A stretch of DNA of 64,000 nucleotides from the NCBI RefSeq assembly GCF_003711515.1, contig NW_021167082.1:1606111-1670110 (forward strand). The letters are read 5' to 3'. The notes beneath the pieces were generated by a model, which did not search any database, was not told where the DNA came from, and was given only the letters and a program-made list of their open reading frames with translations. This document shows positions 1 through 8,932 of this stretch, piece by piece. The DNA comes from Sodiomyces alkalinus F11. Lineage: Eukaryota > Ascomycota > Sordariomycetes > Glomerellales > Plectosphaerellaceae. The translations under genes and the position numbers were made by a program. The first letter of the stretch is position 1. Each line of letters starts with the position of its first letter.

Positions 1-1093
1 GGATGCCTTATGGAGACTGGAGACTAGTGAGATGGTGCCAAGTGGAGAGAGCGGCGGGCGTGGGCACTGAACGATAAAGAAAAAGCCCAGGGTCGGTCCG
101 CGACTAGGTAAGACGATGAGGTGAGAGAAATTGCTCTAACGGTCTGCGTCTAATGATTATAAACCCAACCAACCCTTCTCGTAGCCAATGTCGAATGTCG
201 ATGCGGGCGTGCTAGTAGGTCGAGCTAGGAGATATCTCCGGGACCGACGTCGAAGAGCTGTGTACGGAGTAGAGTAGGTAGGCCTGGAAGATCAATAGAC
301 CGGGATACGATTCAAGGTCAAGTGAACTACTCGAACTACTCGGTAGCTAGCCCGGATCAGGTGGAGGGGCATAGACAGTCGGTTGCCGTACTCCGATTTG
401 TGGGTAGCCGGCTGTCTGTCGAAATGGCAATAGTTTGTACGACACGAGATGATGAGGGAGGGGGAACAAGGGAACCCGTATAAAAGGAGAGCCAGGTGTG
501 GTGAGGAAGTGAATAGGTAGGAGACAAAAGAAGAGAATAAAAGGAACAAGCATTCAAGAGGAAAAGGTGTGATGGAGTCGTCATTGTCGACGTACCAGGT
601 AAATGTAAATGAGAACAATGGCGCCAGCGATTTCGTAATTGACGATTCGCACGATCCCAGGTCACAGACTCACCCGTCCCAAGGCATGAGGGGTGGTAGG
701 TGGGGTGGCGAGTCGGTCTTCCATGGTCTGCTGGCCTACTCCGTTAGTGGCCTGCCTGCTCTCCCGGGCTTTTATCGAGGCCAAGCAAGTTCAGGCATGC
801 AATGCTGTACTCAGTAGTCACACGCACACACGGCTTTTTGTCCTAGTCATCATCTCATCTCCTTTCTTCGACTTTTCACTCCACCTTCCTACCTTGGAAA
901 AGGAAAGCAGGGAGTCGAGAGGCGGGCGGGCGGGCGGGCGAACCAACTGGCTGGGATTCCGGCGTGCCAACAGCTGGGAGCAACAACCCAAGCCTACAGT
1001 ACCCTGGGGAAACCAGGTTTCAATAAAGAAGCCAAGCTCAGATCTGGCGTGATTGGCGCCACATCTGCACCGGAAAGACACCCGATGGCAGGG

Positions 1094-1135
1094 CATACGA
1101 TGTGCGATGTGCGATGTACGATGTACGATGTACGT
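1094..1135. repeat. CGATGT/CGATGTA short tandem repeat
   Basis: About six consecutive 6-7 nt units alternate between CGATGTG and CGATGTA. The tract lies in non-coding sequence and is probably a simple polymorphic microsatellite. Confidence 0.75.
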
Positions 1136-1505
1136 GTACGGACACACATCTTGCGGGGAAATTGGCGAGATGGTGTGTCGAGCGGAAATTGATGTGATGT
1201 GGTGACGCGGTGCAGGTGGTGGTGATGGTGATGGTGATGTCTCACCCTGACGGCCACGACGGAAAACAGGCCACTTGGCACGGGGTTCGAGTCCAAGGGC
1301 TGCAGTGTCTCATGTCTCGAGTCCAGTACAAGTCGGGAGTTCCTGACGTCCCTCGTGCTTTCCTCTTTCCTCCCCAACACTATTCTTTCCCGGCACATCC
1401 TTCCATGTCAGAGTCAGAGTCACCCACCCGAGGCCCATGATGACAGGCGCAGCCCACCCCTGAACAGGTCATTCCTGCTCGGCAAGCAGAGAATGAAGGG
1501 GATTG

Positions 1506-1870
1506 GTGATTACTAAGGTACCTACCGCATACCTTAGGGAAGGATGGAGGGAGATGGCTTTACGCCTCGTCGTCATGGCTTAATGATGTTGATCAAAACG
1601 AGAACCCTTTGGGCCGCTTGCATATCAGTTGCATGGCCTTGGACTGCCCTGCCTTCTTCCCGTTGCATCATGCCCGAGGACGCAGGTCCACCCCTCGAAA
1701 AGGAACATGCCTGCCTCCATGACTTGAAACGCCAAGTTGCTAGAGTACCTTCCAAGCGTGGAGGCATGAACATAGGGTACCTAAGGTAACTCCAAATACC
1801 GTCCGGGTAGGTAAGGTAGTGCTGCGTCTCTACCTAGGTACCTTACCGACCTACCTTACCTTGGTACATA
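1506..1870. repeat. Cluster of palindromic TACCTAGGTA-type words
   Basis: Words such as GGTACC, ACCTAGGT, CCTTAAGG and AAGGTA recur many times here, notably around 1516-1545, 1775-1815 and 1830-1868. The same vocabulary returns in other intergenic regions of the window (about 12000, 48890, 51010-51140, 56426-56492, 59080), so this is a dispersed intergenic repeat style rather than a single element. Confidence 0.6.
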
Positions 1871-2158
1871 GCCTCACTCCACGATGCATCACACACCTAT
1901 CAAGACCACTACTATTCCTCGCCATTCTGGCGATCAAATTTATCTTTCCAGAGATATTCCACGTATCGAGCGCCCCCCTACAGGGGCATCTTCTTTCCTT
2001 TCATCTAAGCTTCTAGAGCCAACGATATGCCGCTCTTTGAACAACACCAAACGCCAAAGTGGAATAAACCGTTCCCGCCGAACTGTCTAGAATCCCTCCG
2101 CAATCCGCTGTCCCTGCGATCATGATGGACAATTAATAAACAACAGTCGCCCGACCTC

Positions 2159-3991
2159 CTACTTCTTGATGCCAACCACAACAAGATTGCGTGGACTCTC
2201 CCTGTAGTCAAATACCGTCTCTACCCAGCAATCTTGGACCACATCGCCGTGTTCCTTGAGGAAAAGCCATCGGTCCGTCACAATGGTCGACTCGACGATG
2301 CACGCACTGAAGGCCATCAGGCTCCAGATGGCCGACACTTCCTTGCCCCGGCTCAGGTACTTCGCCTCATACCACTCCAGTTCCTCGTCGCTCATGTCCG
2401 ACATCTTGGCGTGCACCATTTTGCTGTACTTGCCGTACTCCGGGTTCGTCGTCAGCTTGGCGACCGCCCCCCGGACGTACGCCTTGAACGAAGCGAAGCA
2501 CGGCTTCCGGAGCGACCCGAGGATGATGGGGTTCGTGCTCACGTTGAACGGCGTCTCCACGTCGTTCTCGTCTCTCTCCTTCTCCTTCTCGCCCTCGCGG
2601 TGGTACACCTTGGTGATGACTCCCTTGTCCAGGAAAATCTTCTGCAACACGGACCGGAAGAGGTTCCGCGTGAAAAAGTGGTGACTCTCCTCCTCCCCCC
2701 AGTTGTAGGGCGCCTGGCATGCCATCATCCTCGCCGTGATGTTGAACCGCACCCCGTCCCCCTTGTACGTGGACAGCCGTTGGCTCAGGGGAAAGCCCTC
2801 CGGATCGAACCGCGTCGACTCGGCGAACGCCCGCCCGTTGACGGCCTGCAGGCTGGGTCGCACGTACGGGAACTTGTACGTCGGCGGGCCCAGCTTCTCC
2901 GTCAGGAGGTTGTAGCAGCAGCCCACGATGGCCACGGCCTGGATGCCGGGGTTCATGATGAGCGACCGGATGCCGTAGTGCGAGAGGTTTCCGCAAGAGT
3001 GGATGGAAATGGCCATCATCCTGAGCTCCTTGTCGTTGTTCGTACCCTTGGCCTCCTCGTCCTTGTCCTTTTCGGTCCCTCCGGTCCCTCCGGTCTCTCC
3101 CGCCCACACCTCCTTCTCAATCTTCGCAATCACATCGGACAGGTCGCCGCTTTCCAACCTACTGACCACGTACGACACTGTACCCTTGCCCGGTACCCTG
3201 ACATATCGTTGCGCCAGTTCCTTCGCCGGCCGCAGGTCGGCAGCCGGGTCGGTGGTGATCCTGTGCGCGTTGGCGGCCCGGTTCAACGCCTTGGACGTCC
3301 GCTGGTCCTCGGGGGTCTGGCTGTCGACGACCTGCAGCCACATCTTCTTGTTGCGGTGCACCTTCTCCCGCGTGGACAAGCCTGCCTGTACATCCAAGTT
3401 CCTGGACGCCTCGATGTTGTGCTTCCGTCCCTCGACGGCGACGATGTGCCGGTTGTAAGGGGGCAGGGCCAGCGTCCGGCCGAGATAGTTCTGGCCGCTG
3501 CCAAAGTCCACCAGGTGCGTGACGTCCTTGCCGTAACGCGTCGCGATGCTCCCCGTAAGCCGGTTGATGTACTCGGCAAAGTTGGACACCTCGTGGATCT
3601 TCTTGGGCTTCATGCCCAGCGCCACCGTCCGCGCCAACTTGGGCGGCTTCGGGCCTCCGAACGCCCGGCGCAGGGACAACCGGCGGACGTCCCGAATGTA
3701 CTTTGCCAGGCTCGCCGGAGGACGGGAACCCTCTGGGATGGCGTTCAGATCATCCCGCAGGAGCAGGTCGACGAAGCCCATGGGCTCAAGGGACAAGATG
3801 TAAGGCTGCCAGTCCTCCGGGACGCTCATCTCGAACAGGCTGCGCTCTGAAATGAACAAGTCGTTCAGGTGGACGCCGCCGGCGAAGAGCTGGAACATGT
3901 CCGCTGTGCTGGCGAATTCGAGCAAGGAGTCGACATATTCCTCGACTGACGAAAATTCATCCCCATAGGGGAGAGGCTTGTCCGGTATCAT
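2159..3991 (-). CDS. METTL25/RRNAD1-like methyltransferase domain protein
   Basis: A single-exon protein of 610 aa, probably an S-adenosylmethionine-dependent methyltransferase of the METTL25/RRNAD1 family (Methyltransf_32 type). The AdoMet-binding motif I is seen as VDFGSGQNYLGR around residues 160-172, followed by an acidic residue at the end of the next strand (VAVEG). Further on, SIHSCGNLSHYG and AIVGCCYNLLTEK match the second conserved block of this family, near residues 335-370. The C-terminus (DYRESPRNLVVVGIKK) is also family-like. A Glu/Lys/Gly-rich insert (GGTGGTEKDKDEE) separates the two blocks. The substrate is not known from the sequence. The start MIPDKPLPYGDEF is the first ATG of the frame and is 560 bp from the divergent TLG1 start, so a shared promoter is likely. 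The opposite strand is also open over much of the gene, a result of GC-rich codon use. Confidence 0.82.
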   Translation of the reverse strand: MIPDKPLPYGDEFSSVEEYVDSLLEFASTADMFQLFAGGVHLNDLFISERSLFEMSVPEDWQPYILSLEPMGFVDLLLRDDLNAIPEGSRPPASLAKYIRDVRRLSLRRAFGGPKPPKLARTVALGMKPKKIHEVSNFAEYINRLTGSIATRYGKDVTHLVDFGSGQNYLGRTLALPPYNRHIVAVEGRKHNIEASRNLDVQAGLSTREKVHRNKKMWLQVVDSQTPEDQRTSKALNRAANAHRITTDPAADLRPAKELAQRYVRVPGKGTVSYVVSRLESGDLSDVIAKIEKEVWAGETGGTGGTEKDKDEEAKGTNNDKELRMMAISIHSCGNLSHYGIRSLIMNPGIQAVAIVGCCYNLLTEKLGPPTYKFPYVRPSLQAVNGRAFAESTRFDPEGFPLSQRLSTYKGDGVRFNITARMMACQAPYNWGEEESHHFFTRNLFRSVLQKIFLDKGVITKVYHREGEKEKERDENDVETPFNVSTNPIILGSLRKPCFASFKAYVRGAVAKLTTNPEYGKYSKMVHAKMSDMSDEELEWYEAKYLSRGKEVSAIWSLMAFSACIVESTIVTDRWLFLKEHGDVVQDCWVETVFDYRESPRNLVVVGIKK

Positions 3992-4551
3992 CCTGGGGTC
4001 TGGTGGAGGAGCTGAATGGGAGAGATGATTTTGTGTGGAGTAGAGATGAGATGAGCCGGCTGTTGAAATTTTTAATTTTTTTTTTTTTCAAAAAAAAGAA
4101 AAGAAAAAAGGAGAGCGAAAAAATGAAAGGAAAGGATACACCAGACTTTCACTATCTCACTTACTCTGATTTGTTTCTGAGATGGAACTATTCGTCCTAA
4201 AAATCATCGAGCGACTCAAGCCCCCTCCCCTGAGGATCTTTGGTGGGGTTAGGGAATTTTTCTCGGTGAAGCCACTTTCCTAGTATGCTCACCTCGGTAA
4301 TCGCCGGTGAGATCGTACCTATGGTACCTGGATAATTCAGCCGAAGAAATACCGAACTGCTGATTTGGTGGCCCTCCTTTCAAACGTCATCCCCATTGAT
4401 TACTCCGGCCTCCGCAACTTCGTAACTTCGTACGTCTGGTCAATTTCCTGGCCCAACACAACACAACACAACAACCCTCGACCCTAAGCTGTCCAAACAA
4501 CCTTGCGCCAATGCCGATACGAATGGGCATATACAAATTACGGTCACCAGG
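3992..4551. promoter_or_regulatory. Shared divergent promoter region, methyltransferase/TLG1
   Basis: 560 bp separate two genes transcribed away from each other. It contains a poly(T)/poly(A) tract near 4070-4110 (nucleosome-depleting type) and an ACACAAC run near 4455-4472. No specific factor site can be named with confidence. Confidence 0.4.
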
Positions 4552-5395
4552 ATGATGTCCTCCACTACTGAGGTGGATCCCTTCCTCCAGGTCCAACAGT
4601 AAGTACAACAACTGTAACCCTGGCTGCTAGCAGGCTGGGCCGGTCAGCCAGCCTCAAGCCCATCCATGGCTAAACGACTTTTGCTTCTGCAGAGATGTCC
4701 TCACCCAGCTCGACTCCACCCGGTCCCTCTTCACCTCCTACCTCCGCATCCGCTCGCTCTCGACCAAAGCCTCGTCCCCAGAGCTAGTCGCCGCGCGCAC
4801 CGACCTCGAATCCGCGCTGGCCGCCCTCGCCGAAGACCTGAGCGACCTAATCGAGTCGGTGCGCGCCGTCGAAGCCGACCCGACGCAGTTCGGGCTCGAC
4901 GCGGCCGAAGTGACGCGCCGCGAGCGCCTCGTGCAGGAAGTAGGCGGCGAAGTCGAAGATATGCGCGACGAGCTCCACAAGACCCGGCAAGAAGCCAGCG
5001 CCGGGCCCGGGTCGGGGGACCTCCCGGATCCGAATTCGTTTAGCATCCCCGACGGCGACGGCGACGGTGACGGTGACGGCGACTACGTGGCCGAGTTTGA
5101 ACGGCAGCAGCAGACGGAGATGATGCGCGAGCAGGATACGCACCTGGATGGCGTGTTCCAGACGGTGGGGAACCTGCGACGCCAGGCGGGCGATATGGGG
5201 CGCGAGCTGGAGGAGCAGCGGGAGATGCTGGAGGTGGTGGATACGGTTGCGGACCGCGTCGGCGGACGGTTGCAGACTGGCATGACCAAGCTGCAGTTTG
5301 TCATTCGGCGGAATGAGGATAGGTTGAGCAGCTGCTGCATTGCTGTCCTCATCACGGTGCTCATCATCATTCTGGTGTTGCTTCTGGTGTTGTAA
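4552..5395 (+). CDS. TLG1: Syntaxin-6 family t-SNARE Tlg1
   Basis: Predicted Tlg1/syntaxin-6 SNARE of 249 aa, acting in endosome-to-Golgi membrane fusion. Two exons: 4552-4598 and 4693-5395. The donor is GTAAGT at 4599, the acceptor CTGCAG at 4691, and the junction lies inside a Gln codon. The N-terminal part (QDVLTQLDSTRSLF, about residues 16-30) begins the helical syntaxin-6 N domain. The SNARE motif covers about residues 170-225 (EQDTHLDGVFQTVGNLR, central Gln, then MLEVVDTVADRVGG). The last 18-20 residues form a hydrophobic tail anchor preceded by SSCC, which could be palmitoylated. Between the domains is a DG repeat (residues about 130-140) encoded by a GAC-GGC hexanucleotide run, an expandable linker. 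The first of two adjacent ATGs was chosen; starting at the second would remove one Met. Divergent from the methyltransferase gene. Confidence 0.85.
5051..5083. repeat. GACGGC/GACGGT coding microsatellite in TLG1
   Basis: About five hexanucleotide units encode alternating Asp-Gly between the N domain and the SNARE motif. Copy-number change would keep the frame. Confidence 0.8.
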
Positions 5396-6367
5396 CAAAA
5401 CGAGGGTGTCTCTGGAAAGAATCAATCGGCAAAGAGAGGGAGAAAGAAGCATTTAGCGAGCGGCATCGATTTCCTTTTGCTTTTTCTTTTATTTTTTATT
5501 TTTATTTTTATTCTTCCCCCTCCTCCTCCTCCTCTTCCTCTCTTACCCTTTTTTGGTTCCTTTCCTTTTCCTTTTGTCCAAACCCGTCGAAATGCAAGCA
5601 ATGTTAGAACAGCGTGCCCCTCTTCGACTTGGATCCCTGTCGTCCACCAAGCAACGACGGGATTGCTTCGATCCTTATTCGTACTCACCTCACGTACACT
5701 ACACTACACAAACGCACGCGCCGCCTATTCCGGACATCATCGGCAAACGAACAACAGCCACTATATTCAACCTCACCCTCACCGATGCCTCAACTGACTG
5801 ACCCCAGCGGTTCCCACCTCCACTTCTCGTCAGCCCCTGCCGTTCCGAAAGAGAAGAAGAAGAAAAAACGACTCGTCGGTCATAAAGACACAAGGCTGAT
5901 GTGATCTTGAAACCACGAGTGACTCGTCGTCCAACTCGCCTCACCTACTCAACCGCCTCCGCGGCCTGCAAACTACTACGACAGCCTCCGGAGTGCTCGT
6001 TCACGGGGGAGCCATCCATCCTCATTACGCGTGCCTCCGGGCCGCTCGTCCGCCGATTCCGACGACTACGCCCAGTACCTGTCGGTGTCATCCCGCACCT
6101 TGCGCTCCGCTAGTTCTCGCTACTCGTTGAACGACCAGTTCGCCGCTGCCCGTCCCGATTATGACTTCGACGATGACGACGCCTCATCCATCCTGGAGAG
6201 GGCGACCCAAGCCTCTGACACCGGGGACCATGGCCGAGGATGGCTCACAGGTTACCATAGAGGTCGGTGATCGACTGCCACATGATCGAACGCTGAAATG
6301 ACGAACATGATTATATCTTTCCTGCATCAGGGTACAAGCAACGACATCGAGGCGTGAGCGTCGTCCG
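5396..6367. other. Intergenic region TLG1 to LigD-like gene
   Basis: 972 bp between convergent genes. The first part (to about 5580) is T/C-rich, as expected for the TLG1 3' UTR. The second part holds an unassigned coding-like fragment on the plus strand, described separately (5785-6270). Nothing else stands out. Confidence 0.4.
5785..6270 (+). other. Possible coding fragment, J-protein-like N-terminus
   Basis: A weak two-exon model (5785-5900, 5985-6270) gives 133 aa. The donor is a poor GTGATC at 5901 and the acceptor is ACGACAG at 5984. The second part reads SVSSRTLRSASSRYSLNDQF and then an Asp-rich stretch (DYDFDDDDASSILE). From memory this resembles the disordered N-terminus of fungal DNAJC11-like J proteins, which would continue into a J domain. 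No J domain follows: the frame stops at 6270 and the LigD-like gene begins on the other strand at 6368. It could be a truncated gene remnant, a short real protein, or chance. Low confidence. Confidence 0.25.
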
Positions 6368-8081
6368 TCAGTTCAAAACAGGCTTCCAGCCTTTCCTCTT
6401 CACGAAACCCGACACCCCTTCGTCGCGAAGTATGTCAGCCGCCAGCCGACCGGTGACGACACTCCTCTCCACATCGGGACCGCGAACGTAGAAAGGGAAG
6501 CCCAGACGCCCGTCGTCCCGGCCCGATCTAGACTCCCCCACCCACTGGGCCCTGGCCCCCTGGTCGGCGGGCGGACGCCTCGCGAAGCCGCAGGCGGCAC
6601 GGTCGAGGGACAGGAACCACTTGCGCTGGTGCACGCTGCCGACGCTGTTCTCGGCGCCGGGGTAGGCGTTGGAGGCGCGGACCTGGGCCGACTCGTCGAG
6701 CTCTTCCAATTCGCGGCGCATTTCTTCGGATAGCGGCTGGGCGTTTCGGTCGATTTGCCTTGGTTGAGTCGATTGGAGGACTGTGTCTTGATTCCGACGG
6801 CCGGGCGGCAAGGGGACGCCGTCCCGACCTGCGCCTTTTTCGTCTTGTTGTTTCGTCTCCACGGCGACTCGAAGCCCCTCGCGAGTTCCCTCCTCCTCCT
6901 CCTCCTCCTCCTCCTCTGCAGCGGACGAGAAGCCAGACTCGGACGTAGTCTCCACGACCCGCCGCATCGCCTTCCCACCACCACGACCACCACGACCACC
7001 ACGTCTCTGTCGAGTTCGGCCCCTCGACGACGACGCCGACCTCGCAGCCTTGGCTCGTCCCTGCGCATCCTCCGACTTGGTAAGGCGCAGGTTCACAACA
7101 TAAGGGCGCGGGAGGCGGGTCCCGTCCAACCGCAGGCGGATCTTCCGTTCACGGAAAGCGGCGTGGAGCTTTTCCTGCTCCGTCTGGTGCGGGTGTCGGC
7201 GGCGGCGGTGGTGGTGGTGCTCGCGCTGCTCTGGACTGGAATCGTCGTCGGAACGGGCAGAGGAGGCGGGCGAAGAAGGGTCGACGGAGGGGGCGTGCTT
7301 GGAACGTCGAGGGAGGATGGAGTAGGTTCCCGTGTCCCAGATGAGGAGGGACCCGGTTGAAGCGGAGGCTATTTCAATTAAGTGGTTCTAGTTTTGCGAG
7401 ACCATCAGTTGCCGGCTCTGGGGAAGAAGAGAGGAGAGAAAGAAAAAAAAAGAAGAAAAAAAGAAAAAAGAAAGAAAAAAGAAAGAAAAAAGAAAGAAAA
7501 AAAGAAGGGGGGGGGATCCTGAGCCGCACCCAGAGACAATGCACCCTCGTCTCAGTAGCATTCCGCATCAAGCGCAGCGAGTTCGGGTCGCCAGGAAGTC
7601 CATACATGACAGCCCAGCTAGCGCTGCTCGTCGGGTTGATCTGCAGACGCAAATCGTAATGTGTTCCAGCCACGGGGTGGTTGTGCTGATGGATGACGAA
7701 GTGGGCGCCGCGCGGGGAGCCAAAATTTTCCTCGTACAGAGCTCGGTACGATTCTACGGGAAGCAGCGTAGGACGCTTAAGCTTGAGCGTGTGAGCGGCA
7801 AGGAGCGCACTGAAATGCGCTGCATGATCCGTCATGGACTCGCTTCCCGATTCGACGGCTGCTGTTGAGAACGTCGGCGGCGGTGGCTTCTCTGTTTCTG
7901 CTTCGCGGGCGGCAAAGTCGAAGTCGGCACTCGAGCTGGAATCGTCATCTTGTTCGTCGGACTCTTCTTCTGGTGGGATGTGGCCACGAGACTCGGGAGG
8001 CTCGAGCGCCCATTGCAGGTTTCGCTTCTTGATGAAAGGGTTGGGGATGAGATCCGGGCTACGGGGTCGTTTTGTCGCCAT
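6368..8081 (-). CDS. LigD-type 3'-phosphoesterase domain protein
   Basis: Predicted stand-alone homologue of the phosphoesterase module of bacterial DNA ligase D, which trims 3'-phosphate or ribonucleotide ends during repair. 523 aa, two exons: 8081-7530 and 7387-6368; the 142-nt intron is strongly pyrimidine-rich on the coding strand. The catalytic HxDxR-type motif is seen as HYDLR at residues 141-145, within HFVIHQHNHP...THYDLRL. The later histidine and core strand are seen as CLWNHLIEIAS and LLIWDTGTYS (about residues 182-206), and the splice junction falls exactly within LW|NH. A long disordered Arg/Gly/Glu-rich insert (RGRTRQRRGGRGGRGGG and a run of nine Glu) occupies about residues 265-360. 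A conserved-looking end (GFPFYVRGPDVERSVVTGRL, FVKRKGWKPVLN) follows. No ligase or polymerase module is attached, as is usual in fungi. Confidence 0.83.
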
Positions 8082-8932
8082 GGCGATTCACTACCTTAGT
8101 AGGGGGGTTTGAACCAGACCATAAGGGTATCTCGGCACCTAAGACGAGGAATATGGAGATGAGGCGTTGGAGATGCACTGGAAATGCGGCGATGCCCGTG
8201 GGCTTAGAGGTGAGCGTGAGAAACGTCATGCATCATGTCGTCAATGTAGCTCGAGATGATTAGAACGGAAACTGGGTTAGAAGAGGATTGGATGCAATTC
8301 GTCTGAAACGAGAAACATGTGTAGGATTGCTGATTCCGGGCAAATTGAGGAGATTCATTCACATTGCTCTGAAGCATGAGAATGTGAGGGAGTATAATGT
8401 AAGGTAGAGAGTGAGGGACACGAGTGAGTAACTTTTTCAGGTAAGGTATCTCGTCTCGGAAAGCGAGGGTCTTGGTACGTCATTAAAAAGTACTTCGTAT
8501 AAGGTATCAACGGCTTCATTAAGATAATGGTACCGTACCTCAGTGTCCGTATTACGTACGACAACGACAGGACCATCACATGACCACAAGCAGAGGTCCA
8601 TGATAACAAAGCCAAAGAAACATGATGATATTCTGATTCCTGATTCCCTGTTGCCGGGAGCTTCCTACCTATGGTATATTGGTTGCTACGCGTCTGCCCA
8701 AACCCCAAACAAACGCCCAAGTCATGCCATGCCATGCAAACCCGACCCCTTCCCTCTTATAACCTAAGCCTTGTCCTGTCGTCTCTCCTGTCGTCTCTCC
8801 TGTCGTCTCTCCCCAGGCCATCGATCCATCATTTCACTTTTGTCTTCTCAAGTATCTTACACCAAGACAGACCAGAGGTACTGGTCATTCTGCATTAATC
8901 GTCGAAATGATCTCCATTTTTTTAATTCTCTC
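8082..8932. other. Intergenic region between two minus-strand genes
   Basis: 851 bp that should hold the promoter of the LigD-like gene and the 3' UTR of CAC2. It contains a 12-bp unit (CTGTCGTCTCTC) repeated three times at 8776-8811. No gene seen. Confidence 0.45.
8776..8811. repeat. 12-bp tandem repeat, three copies
   Basis: Three head-to-tail perfect copies of CTGTCGTCTCTC in non-coding DNA, just beyond the 3' end of CAC2. Confidence 0.85.

Larger units (their letters stand above)
1..2158. other. Gene-poor left flank
   Basis: No convincing gene is visible. The open frames are short, lack recognisable domains and overlap each other on both strands. The stretch holds a GGCG microsatellite near 922-940, a CGATGT-type repeat at 1094-1135, a GGTGAT run near 1214-1240, and a cluster of GGTACC/CCTAGG-type palindromic words at about 1506-1870. 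It may include 3' UTR of the methyltransferase gene ending at 2159 and promoter sequence of a gene beyond the left edge. Confidence 0.5.

Noticed and set aside
1275..1300. tRNA B-box-like GGGTTCGAGTCC
   Set aside because: No A-box, acceptor stem pairing or anticodon arm could be found around it.
2234..3850. 538-codon plus-strand open frame opposite the methyltransferase gene
   Set aside because: It is an antisense shadow. The minus strand encodes clear methyltransferase motifs in the same place, while this frame has Arg/His/Leu-rich sequence without domains.
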